From contig DAOTGG010000029.1 of NCBI GenBank assembly GCA_035446985.1, positions 1 through 12,883 of the forward strand: 12,883 nucleotides of DNA, in the 5' to 3' direction. This document shows positions 6,135-12,351 of the stretch, in pieces (the stretch's first letter is position 1; the number at the start of each line of letters is the position of its first letter). The notes under the pieces were generated by a model. That model did not search any database. It saw only the letters and a list, made by a program, of their open reading frames with translations, and was not told the DNA's origin. Source of the DNA: JAQUSX01 sp035446985 (GTDB lineage Bacteria > Bacillota > Clostridia > Christensenellales > CAG-314). Both the position numbers and the translations under genes were made by a program.

Positions 6135-7343
6135 ATGCAGGAAAAAATATTTAAAAAACTCAGATCACGATTTATTTTGGCATGCGTGGCTACGGCGGGC
6201 GCGTTTTTGCTTATCGTATTTTGCGTAGTTTTCGGCGTTGTGTATTCCGATAATCAGAATCAAATATATTCTACGATAGATAACGCTCTTTACGGCAAAG
6301 ACGAGCCTGGTTTTCAAGGCAGAACGGATTATATAAAATATACCGTGCGCGAAGACGGTTTTTCTTTCGCTGTTGGCTCGGATAGATACGATACGGAGCT
6401 TTTTTCTACGATATTGGATAAAGCCGTGGAAACGCAAAAAGGCAAATTTTCCGTGAGCGGATTCCAGTTTGTGGTTGATAACGCTCAAATTGTTGATATG
6501 TTCGGTCAAAATAATACCGTATATATTATTTACGACGTAACTACTTTTAACGATAACACGCTTACATTGGGGCTTACGCTCGCTATTTCTTACGTTGCAA
6601 GTATTGGTATAATTACCGTTATCGCCTGGCTGTTTTCAAAATCGGCTGTGCAACCCGTTGAAGAAGCGTTTGTCAAGCAAAAAGAACTAGTCGCTAACGC
6701 GAGCCACGAACTCAAAACGCCGCTTACTATAATATCCACCAATCTTTCCGTTGTGCAGTCAAATAAAACGAAAACCGTGAAAGAAAATGAAAAATGGCTG
6801 GACAACATAAATTTGTACGTTAACAGAATGGACAGCTTAATTTTGGATATGCTCGAACTGTCAAAACTTGAAAACGCGGAACTTATTAAAGAAATTTTTG
6901 ATTTTTCGCAGCTTGTGAATAGGGCGGGCTTATCTATGGATGCGGCATGTTACGAAAAAAATATAAATCTAAACACCGTTATTACGCCCGATATAACGCT
7001 ATTTTCAAACCCTAAGCAAATTGAAAGACTGGTTTTGATATTACTGGATAACGCCGTAAAATATACCAATCGCGGCGGAAATATCGACCTGGGATTAACA
7101 GCGACAAATAAAAAAATAACGTTAACTGTAAAAAACACGGGCGATGGCATACCGAAAGAAAAAATAGACAAAATCTTTGATAGATTTTACCGCACCAATG
7201 CCGCGCGCACGAGCGATGAAAACCATTCTTTCGGTCTTGGGCTTGCTATAGCAAAAGCCATTACGGATAATCTAGGCGGTAAAATAAGCGTAGAAAGCGA
7301 AGAACAAAAGTTTACTCTGTTTACGGTAACGTTTCCCGTTTAA
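6135..7343 (+). CDS. Membrane sensor histidine kinase
   Basis: A 402-residue kinase with two membrane helices (about 13-37 and 146-168) flanking an extracytoplasmic sensor domain of about 107 residues that I do not recognise. The HisKA dimerisation domain carries the phospho-acceptor His191 in VANASHELKTPLTII. The HATPase domain has the N box LLDNAVKYT (Asn305), G1 box NTGDGIP (Asp337), F-type segment FDRFYRT and G2 box FGLGLAIAK (366-374). All residues needed for autophosphorylation are present. The start codon is one nt after the regulator stop; the nearest AAAGG is about 15 nt upstream, so initiation probably depends on coupling. The signal sensed is unknown. Because the extracellular loop faces the envelope and the next operon encodes surface proteins, an envelope or extracellular cue is plausible. 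Confidence 0.96.
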   Translation: MQEKIFKKLRSRFILACVATAGAFLLIVFCVVFGVVYSDNQNQIYSTIDNALYGKDEPGFQGRTDYIKYTVREDGFSFAVGSDRYDTELFSTILDKAVETQKGKFSVSGFQFVVDNAQIVDMFGQNNTVYIIYDVTTFNDNTLTLGLTLAISYVASIGIITVIAWLFSKSAVQPVEEAFVKQKELVANASHELKTPLTIISTNLSVVQSNKTKTVKENEKWLDNINLYVNRMDSLILDMLELSKLENAELIKEIFDFSQLVNRAGLSMDAACYEKNINLNTVITPDITLFSNPKQIERLVLILLDNAVKYTNRGGNIDLGLTATNKKITLTVKNTGDGIPKEKIDKIFDRFYRTNAARTSDENHSFGLGLAIAKAITDNLGGKISVESEEQKFTLFTVTFPV

Positions 7344-7466
7344 CGTTATGTGATTTTCAGTTTTTTGCGAATTCTAAATCCAGTACAAAATAACGAATTT
7401 TTTAGGTAAAAAACCTACAAAATATAATACCTCTTCCTCCTTATATTTTTTTAAAATCCCAAGCAT

Positions 7467-7497
7467 AAAAAAAATCGGCAAAACGCCGATTTTTTTT
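7467..7497 (+). terminator. Terminator after the histidine kinase gene
   Basis: ATCGGC-AAAAC-GCCGAT (7474-7490) is flanked by A and T runs that extend the stem, and ends in a T tract (7491-7497). It stands 124 bp after the kinase stop and just before the direct-repeat box of the next operon. The A/T symmetry would let it work in both directions. Confidence 0.9.
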
Positions 7498-7500
7498 GCT

Positions 7501-7534
7501 TTTTAATAATGTTTTAATATTAAGCGTTTAAAAT
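7501..7534 (+). promoter_or_regulatory. Direct-repeat operator plus -10 of the VTC/DUF4956/lipoprotein operon
   Basis: TTTTAAT (7501-7507) and TTTTAAT (7512-7518, continuing ATTA to 7522) repeat with an 11-bp period; TAAAAT at 7529-7534 serves as -10, 6 bp after the box. The 22-bp box matches the one at 5383-5404 at 20 positions and keeps the same distance to the -10. There is no separate -35. Transcription would begin near 7541, giving a 24-nt leader with AGGAG. This supports activation by the neighbouring response regulator (inference). Confidence 0.6.
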
Positions 7535-7564
7535 TTCATTAATAAAAACATTAGGAGTAAAAAC

Positions 7565-8311
7565 GTGACAAAAACTTTTGAACGCAGCGAGAAAAAATAT
7601 CTTCTCACATTAAGTCAATACGAAAGAGTTTTTAACGAGTTTTCAAAGTATTTAAAACCCGACGAATACGGCGAGCAGATAATATGCAACGAGTATTTTG
7701 ATACGGACGATTACAGGCTTATTCGCGCGAGCATAGAAAAACCGCCGTATAAGGAAAAGCTGCGTCTACGCAGTTATGGTATACCAAACGGCGAAAGCGA
7801 AGTGTATCTTGAACTAAAGAAAAAATACGACGGCATAGTGTTTAAACGCCGAGTTATGGGTAGCTTAGTCGAGATGCGCGAATATATTAACGGCAAAATT
7901 CCCGATGATGAAAATCAAGTGCTGAACGAAATAAATTACTTTCTTTTGTTTTATCACGCAAAACCCAAGATTTTTTTAGCGTACAATCGTATAGCCTTGA
8001 TAGGTGAAAAAAACAGCGGCATACGGGTGACTTTTGACAGTAAAATCCGCAGCAGAACGGAAGATATCGATATGTCAAAAGGAGACTACGGAGAAGAATT
8101 TTTCACCGACGGCTCGGTTGTTATGGAAGTAAAAGTAAACGGCGCAATGCCTTTGTGGATGAGCGAAATAATAACAAAATCAAAAGCGACGCCTACTTCT
8201 TTTTCAAAATACGGCTCGGTTTACAAAAGATTTATCGCGCCTAAAACGATAGTTTTTCAAAAAATGATACTCGCAAACGTTTCTTATCAGGAGGTAATAA
8301 ATTATGTTTGA
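7565..8311 (+). CDS. VTC-domain protein (polyphosphate polymerase fold)
   Basis: A 248-residue soluble protein of the VTC family, the fold of the catalytic domain of yeast Vtc4, which builds polyphosphate from ATP inside a basic tunnel. The family pattern is complete: FERSEKKYLL (5-14; Glu6, Lys10, Lys11), YFDTDDY (44-50), PPYKEKLRLRSYG (60-72; Lys65, Arg67, Arg69), YLELKKK (81-87; Glu83, Lys85), FKRRV (93-97), LAYNRIAL (138-145; Arg142), IRVTFD (153-158), VVMEVK (185-190; Glu188, Lys190) and SFSKYG (212-217). The charged triphosphate-tunnel residues are therefore retained, which argues for catalysis. Whether bacterial members like this make polyphosphate is not settled. It starts with GTG at 7565, with AGGAG 8 nt upstream, and overlaps the next gene by 8 bp. 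It is the first gene of a three-gene operon. Confidence 0.92.
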   Translation: MTKTFERSEKKYLLTLSQYERVFNEFSKYLKPDEYGEQIICNEYFDTDDYRLIRASIEKPPYKEKLRLRSYGIPNGESEVYLELKKKYDGIVFKRRVMGSLVEMREYINGKIPDDENQVLNEINYFLLFYHAKPKIFLAYNRIALIGEKNSGIRVTFDSKIRSRTEDIDMSKGDYGEEFFTDGSVVMEVKVNGAMPLWMSEIITKSKATPTSFSKYGSVYKRFIAPKTIVFQKMILANVSYQEVINYV

Positions 8312-8975
8312 AAGCATTATTCCGTCTACGGGAATAACCGCGCTGACCGCGCTTTATTGTTCGGTAGCTTCACTTGCCTTAGGACTAATCGTAGCGTTAG
8401 CTTATATGGTAAAAAGCAACTATACAAAAAATTTTGTTATAACATTGACTTTATTGCCCGTGATAGTTCAGGTAGTAATAATGATGGTAAACGGAAATAT
8501 AGGCACAGGAGTGGCTGTACTGGGAGCTTTTAGTTTGATAAGATTCCGTTCCGTTCCCGGTAACAGCAAAGATATTATGTCAATCTTTTTGGCAATGGCG
8601 ATAGGTCTTGCTACAGGTATGGGATATATCGCATTTGCGATTGCGTTTTGCATGATTGCTTGTTTAGTGTTTATCGTACTCAAAGCGTCAAAGATAGGCG
8701 AAGCGAAAAACCAAAAAGAAAGACATTTAAAAATAACTATTCCCGAAGACCTCGACTATACCGGCGTGTTTGACGATATATTTAAAAAATATTTTTCAAA
8801 GATAACATTGGAAAAAGTAAAAACGACAAATCTTGGAAGTATGTTTGAGTTAAAGTATTACGGTCTGTTAAAAAACGCGGGACAGGAAAAACAGCTCATC
8901 GACGAATTGCGCTGCCGTAACGGCAATCTGCCTATTATTTGCGGAATATATCGCGACGGCAACGAAGAACTGTAA
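8304..8975 (+). CDS. DUF4956 membrane protein
   Basis: A 223-residue integral membrane protein of DUF4956, a family of unknown function that commonly accompanies VTC-domain genes. About four hydrophobic segments lie at roughly 12-36, 44-62, 65-79 and 92-126. Between them is the family signature GAFSLIRFRSVPGNSKDI (74-91). A cytosolic domain of about 90 residues with alternating strands and helices follows (KERHLKITIPEDLDYTGVF to the end). The start overlaps the VTC stop by 8 bp and has AGGAGG within the end of the VTC gene, so the two are coupled, consistent with a complex in which this protein anchors or exports for the VTC enzyme (inference). Confidence 0.9.
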   Translation: MFESIIPSTGITALTALYCSVASLALGLIVALAYMVKSNYTKNFVITLTLLPVIVQVVIMMVNGNIGTGVAVLGAFSLIRFRSVPGNSKDIMSIFLAMAIGLATGMGYIAFAIAFCMIACLVFIVLKASKIGEAKNQKERHLKITIPEDLDYTGVFDDIFKKYFSKITLEKVKTTNLGSMFELKYYGLLKNAGQEKQLIDELRCRNGNLPIICGIYRDGNEEL

Positions 8976-8990
8976 AAGGAGAGTAAAGTA

Positions 8991-10745
8991 ATGAAAAAAT
9001 TAACGGCTATTTTTATCGCGCTTGCGCTTACGTTTACCCTGACCGCTTGCCAAAATATCGATAATATTATTAATGGCAACGATTCCGACCAAAGCGGAGA
9101 AAACGGGGTTTCGGTAGCGGTTAGCGTTGAAATTACCGAAGATGATTTAAACGAAGACATTTCGTCGTATACGGAAATAATTTTTTCGCAATCCGGTGTG
9201 ACGGCGCAAAACTGCACGGTGAGCGGAACTGTCGTTACGATAACAAAATCGGGAACGTATTTAGTTAGCGGTTCTTGCTCCGACGGACAAATATTGGTTA
9301 ATGCGAAAGACTGCGAAGTAAAAATCGCTCTAAACGGACTTACGCTAAGCTGCGGTTCTTCCGCTCCGATATTTATTCAAAAGGCTGAGAAAGTAATCAT
9401 AACCTTATGCAGTAATACCGTAAATACTTTAACGGATACCGCGAATTATGTTTTGAATGAAGACGAAGAGCCGTCGGCAACTATATTCAGTAAAAGCGAT
9501 TTGACGATTAACGGCGGCGGAATTTTAACCATTAACGCGAATTACAACAATGCGATTCAATGCAAAGACGTTTTGAAAATTACAAACGGCACTATAAACG
9601 TTAATTCGGTGGACGATGGTATTATTGGAAAAGATTTTCTTTATATTATGAACGCGGAAATAAACGCGGAATGCGGCGGCGACGGATTGCGCTCGACAAA
9701 CGACTCCGATACAAAACTTGGAACTATATATATTGAAAGCGGCATTATTAACCTTATTTGTGGAAACGACGGTATTCAGGCGGCTAACGGCATTTTAATA
9801 AACGGAGGAACGTTTGATATCACGACGGGAGGCGGAAGCGCAAACAGCAGTTCGCAAAGCCAGCAAACGCCTTGGGGAACCTGGGGAAGTTCAACTTCTA
9901 ATAGCGACAGCGCAAAAGCTATAAAAGCGACGAATAGCGTTGTGATTACTAGCGGCGAATTTAATATTGACAGCAGCGACGACAGCGTTCATTGCAACGA
10001 CTCAATGCTTATATCGGGCGGAAATTTTGAAGTGAGTTCGGGCGACGACGGTTTCCACGCCGATAATATCCTTATCATAAGCGGCGCCGTTATAGATATT
10101 GAAAAAAGTTATGAAGGGATAGAGAGCGTGGATATTACAATAAGCGGCGGCGAAATAAAAATTATCTCCAGCGATGACGGAATTAACGCGGCGGGCGGAA
10201 ACGACCAAAGCAGCGTTTCGGGTAGACCTGGACAAAATCCTTTCGGCGATACAAGTAACGCCTGCATCACTATAAGCGGCGGTACTATATCAATAATAGC
10301 CGACGGCGACGGAATAGACAGTAACGGCAATATAGTAATGAGTAACGGATATATCATTGTTGAAGGCCCTACAAACGACGGAAACGGCGCGCTGGATTAT
10401 CAAAATCAGTTTACTTTCAGCGGCGGAACATTGCTAGCCTTGGGCAGCAGCGGAATGGCGCAGATGCCCAGCTCCAACTCGACAAAATACAGCGTAATGA
10501 TAGGATTGAACTCATATACGCTTTCCACAATAAAAATTGCAAATTCCAGCAATGAGACGGTTATTGAATACACTCCATCAAAAAAATATTCCAATATTGT
10601 GTTCGCTTCGGACACGTTAATAAAAGACAGTTACAGTATCTATTTAAACGGCGTAATTTTCGACGAATTTACGATATCTTCAACAACCACAACCGTAGGC
10701 GCAACTTCGGGAATGGGCGGCATAGGCGGTCAACCAAGACCGTAA
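8991..10745 (+). CDS. Secreted beta-helix lipoprotein, Cthe_2159-type carbohydrate-binding domain
   Basis: A 584-residue lipoprotein. The signal peptide MKKLTAIFIALALTFTLTAC ends in lipobox LTAC with Cys20 as the lipid anchor, placing it on the outer face of the membrane. Residues 21-45 are a polar linker. The rest is a right-handed beta-helix-like chain of the Cthe_2159 family (Pfam 14262 as I recall), whose founder binds cellulose or pectin and calcium. Asp-rich turns recur: VDDG 207-210, GGDG 229-232, GNDG 258-261, SDDS 329-332, GDDG 351-354, SYEG 373-376, SDDG 394-397, DGDG 438-441, TNDG 461-464. Several are 21-23 residues apart, one coil each. Two disordered insertions (283-307 and 402-423) interrupt the ladder; the tail is Gly/Pro-rich. 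AAGGAGAG upstream fixes the start. It is the last gene of the VTC operon, 15 bp after DUF4956. Ligand unknown. Confidence 0.93.
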   Translation: MKKLTAIFIALALTFTLTACQNIDNIINGNDSDQSGENGVSVAVSVEITEDDLNEDISSYTEIIFSQSGVTAQNCTVSGTVVTITKSGTYLVSGSCSDGQILVNAKDCEVKIALNGLTLSCGSSAPIFIQKAEKVIITLCSNTVNTLTDTANYVLNEDEEPSATIFSKSDLTINGGGILTINANYNNAIQCKDVLKITNGTINVNSVDDGIIGKDFLYIMNAEINAECGGDGLRSTNDSDTKLGTIYIESGIINLICGNDGIQAANGILINGGTFDITTGGGSANSSSQSQQTPWGTWGSSTSNSDSAKAIKATNSVVITSGEFNIDSSDDSVHCNDSMLISGGNFEVSSGDDGFHADNILIISGAVIDIEKSYEGIESVDITISGGEIKIISSDDGINAAGGNDQSSVSGRPGQNPFGDTSNACITISGGTISIIADGDGIDSNGNIVMSNGYIIVEGPTNDGNGALDYQNQFTFSGGTLLALGSSGMAQMPSSNSTKYSVMIGLNSYTLSTIKIANSSNETVIEYTPSKKYSNIVFASDTLIKDSYSIYLNGVIFDEFTISSTTTTVGATSGMGGIGGQPRP

Positions 10746-10770
10746 TTCATATATTTCTCCAATCAAAAAT

Positions 10771-10791
10771 ACCGTTAACAGCGGTCTTTTT
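10771..10791. terminator. Probable bidirectional terminator between convergent genes
   Basis: ACCGTT-AAC-AGCGGT (10771-10785, one G-T pair) is followed by CTTTTTG on the plus strand; on the minus strand the same stem is followed by ATTTTTG. It sits between the ends of the lipoprotein gene and the DUF5131 gene and could serve both. The stem is only 6 bp. Confidence 0.6.
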
Positions 10792-10829
10792 GTTTATTGC
10801 AAAATTTTATATTATTTAAAACAATTGCT

Positions 10830-11561
10830 TTAAAATCTAAATTTCGGGCGAAAATCTATATTGGCTTTTTTCGCTTGAATATGCTGATATTTTCGAGGAA
10901 CGTTGTATCTTACGCCGTCTTTAATAAAATTCGCTCCCGTTTGTTTAAAACTAAAGGGCACGTTATTTTTTACGCAAGCATCGCGGATTTTCAAAATCCA
11001 CTCGTACCGACATTCTCGTGCGTTTTCACCCGATTCGCCGCCCGCGACGACGCTTTCGATTGTTTCGTTAAGATACGGCGATAAATTGATTTCTTCAAGC
11101 AAAGGCTCGGAAGTGATACATTTGTGCTTTATAGGCAAACTCAAAAAAAACGGTAATCTTTCGTCCGCCCGTTTTTGATTTTCCACAGTTGTGACGATAG
11201 TGACGTTTTCGTAACCGTCGCCCCAGTCGGGCGGAATACAATCGTAAAAACGCAATATTCGTTTTGTGATAAACAAAAAGTTGCAATCGCTCCGTTCTTT
11301 TATCATTTTCCATGCGTCCGCGCGCCAAGCGTCGGCGTCGCTCAAAAAAAAGTCGCTGGAAAAGCACAGCCAGACCAGCTCGCCGCTACTAAGTTTATAT
11401 TCGCCTTTTCGGTTTTTACTGACAGGCATATTAAAAGACTGCGTCTTTACGACATTCTCGGTGTCACGGTCGTATTTAAGGTCGCCGCGAAAAACATAAC
11501 AATTTTTGCAGCCTTCGCTGTATTTGTGGCAGCCGTGCCACGGATTCCAATTCGCGCTCAT
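10830..11561 (-). CDS. DUF5131 (phage Gp37/Gp68-type) family protein
   Basis: A 243-residue cytoplasmic protein of the DUF5131 family, annotated elsewhere as phage Gp37/Gp68-like. It begins MSANWNPWHGCHKYSEGCKN and carries three cysteines as C-x6-C-x2-C (Cys11, Cys18, Cys21), resembling an iron-sulphur or radical-SAM-like cluster site. The chain continues with FSSDFFLSDADAWRADAW (68-85), FLFITKRILRF (96-106), PDWGDGYENVTIVTTVENQK (111-130), SEPLLEEINL (151-160), VVAGGESGENAR (171-182) and FKQTGANFIKDG (205-216), all typical of the family. Its reaction is not known to me. The reading frame is open upstream to 11732, but that would run 57 residues into the divergent GNAT gene, and the family starts at the WNPWHGC block. 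The chosen ATG has no Shine-Dalgarno and lies about 4 nt from the predicted transcription start. It is convergent with the lipoprotein gene. Confidence 0.92.
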   Translation of the reverse strand: MSANWNPWHGCHKYSEGCKNCYVFRGDLKYDRDTENVVKTQSFNMPVSKNRKGEYKLSSGELVWLCFSSDFFLSDADAWRADAWKMIKERSDCNFLFITKRILRFYDCIPPDWGDGYENVTIVTTVENQKRADERLPFFLSLPIKHKCITSEPLLEEINLSPYLNETIESVVAGGESGENARECRYEWILKIRDACVKNNVPFSFKQTGANFIKDGVRYNVPRKYQHIQAKKANIDFRPKFRF

Positions 11562-11571
11562 AATAAATAAT

Positions 11572-11600
11572 ATTATAATGCTAACAAAAACCTTTTGCAA
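11572..11600 (-). promoter_or_regulatory. Promoter of the DUF5131 gene, giving a near-leaderless mRNA
   Basis: Minus-strand TTGCAA (11595-11600) and perfect TATAAT (11572-11577) are 17 bp apart. The predicted start near 11565 leaves about 4 nt before the ATG at 11561. The -35 is 5 bp from the -35 of the divergent GNAT promoter. Confidence 0.65.
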
Positions 11601-11605
11601 CGGCA

Positions 11606-11635
11606 TTGACATAATAGATTTTTTGTCCTTATAAT
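11606..11635 (+). promoter_or_regulatory. Promoter of the second GNAT gene
   Basis: Perfect TTGACA (11606-11611) and perfect TATAAT (11630-11635) are 18 bp apart, back to back with the DUF5131 promoter. The start codon follows 22 bp after the -10, with AGAGGTGA at 11643-11650. Confidence 0.82.
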
Positions 11636-11657
11636 TAGGAATAGAGGTGATTTTATT

Positions 11658-12155
11658 ATGATTACTATACGTCAACCCGAGCTGCAGGATGCTCAAAAAC
11701 TTTGGGATATGATGAATACGCTCGATGGGCAAACGAAATTTATGTTATACGAACAAGGCGAACGCCCGAAAACGATTGCGCCGCAAACCAACTTCATCAC
11801 CGCAGCCATAGAAAACAGAGCGTTCGTTCTGGCGGCTTACGACGGAGAAAAAATCGTAGGCTATATTACCGCTAACCGCGGAGGCACAAAAAGAAACCGA
11901 CACAGCGCGTATATCGTTACGGGTATTCTTTCAAATTATCGGGGACAAAAAATAGGCTCGCGTTTTTTTGAAAAACTTATAGAATGGGCAAATATGAGCG
12001 AGATAAATCGGCTTGAACTTACCGTCATTTGCAGTAACGAAAACGCTTTGGCTTTATATAAAAAATTCGGCTTTGAAATTGAAGGCGTAAAAAGAAATTC
12101 TTTGATAGTCGACGGGACTTTTGTGAACGAATTTTATATGTCGAAAATTTTGTAA
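11658..12155 (+). CDS. GNAT family N-acetyltransferase (second)
   Basis: A 165-residue cytoplasmic acetyl-CoA-dependent acyltransferase. The chain begins MITIRQPELQDAQKLWDMMN and contains FVLAAYDGEKIVGYITANRG (56-75). Motif A is ILSNYRGQKIGSRFFEKLIE (89-108), with the acetyl-CoA loop R-G-Q-K-I-G, and motif B is CSNENALALYKKFGFEIEG (124-142). A C-terminal strand NEFYMSKIL closes the fold. The substrate is unknown. It is not a close duplicate of the GNAT at 2769: length, motif A and flanks differ. AGAGGTGA 7 nt upstream supports the ATG at 11658. It is a single-gene unit with its own consensus promoter and a terminator, divergent from DUF5131. Confidence 0.92.
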   Translation: MITIRQPELQDAQKLWDMMNTLDGQTKFMLYEQGERPKTIAPQTNFITAAIENRAFVLAAYDGEKIVGYITANRGGTKRNRHSAYIVTGILSNYRGQKIGSRFFEKLIEWANMSEINRLELTVICSNENALALYKKFGFEIEGVKRNSLIVDGTFVNEFYMSKIL

Positions 12156-12190
12156 TTTAATTCGCGATAGAATTTATATAAGCAACTAAT

Positions 12191-12229
12191 AAATTCCGTA
12201 CTAAAAAAGCGGGATTTTTTTCTTTTTTT
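12191..12229 (+). terminator. Terminator after the second GNAT gene
   Basis: AAATTCCGT (12191-12199) pairs with GCGGGATTT (12209-12217), including two G-T pairs, across a 9-nt loop. It is followed by a T-rich run to 12229. Confidence 0.8.
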
Positions 12230-12301
12230 GGTTTTTAATATAACTCTAATTTTTATTTTTCATCTGACGAAAAACTTTTCTTTTTTTTACTATTAAAGCG
12301 A

Positions 12302-12331
12302 TTGACCGCTTTCGCCGCGTCAGCGTATAAT
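12302..12331 (+). promoter_or_regulatory. Promoter of the MATE transporter gene
   Basis: TTGACC (12302-12307) and perfect TATAAT (12326-12331) are 18 bp apart, 20 bp before the start codon. Confidence 0.75.
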
Positions 12332-12351
12332 CAAAATCAGATAGGTGACAA

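Noticed and set aside
7402..7416. TAGGT-AAAAA-ACCTA hairpin after the kinase gene
   Set aside because: Five-bp stem with no T run on the plus strand; the real terminator is at 7474-7497.
11175..11570. 131-residue plus-strand frame
   Set aside because: Antisense shadow of DUF5131; no ribosome site, promoter or recognisable motif.
11562..11732. N-terminal extension of the DUF5131 frame to 11732
   Set aside because: It overlaps the divergent GNAT gene and both promoters, and the family begins at the WNPWHGC block.
12233..12250. TTTTAAT-N4-CTCTAAT upstream of the MATE gene as a fourth regulator box
   Set aside because: Second half-site matches poorly and it lies over 50 bp upstream of a complete promoter with no -10 at the 6-bp distance; likely chance in AT-rich DNA.
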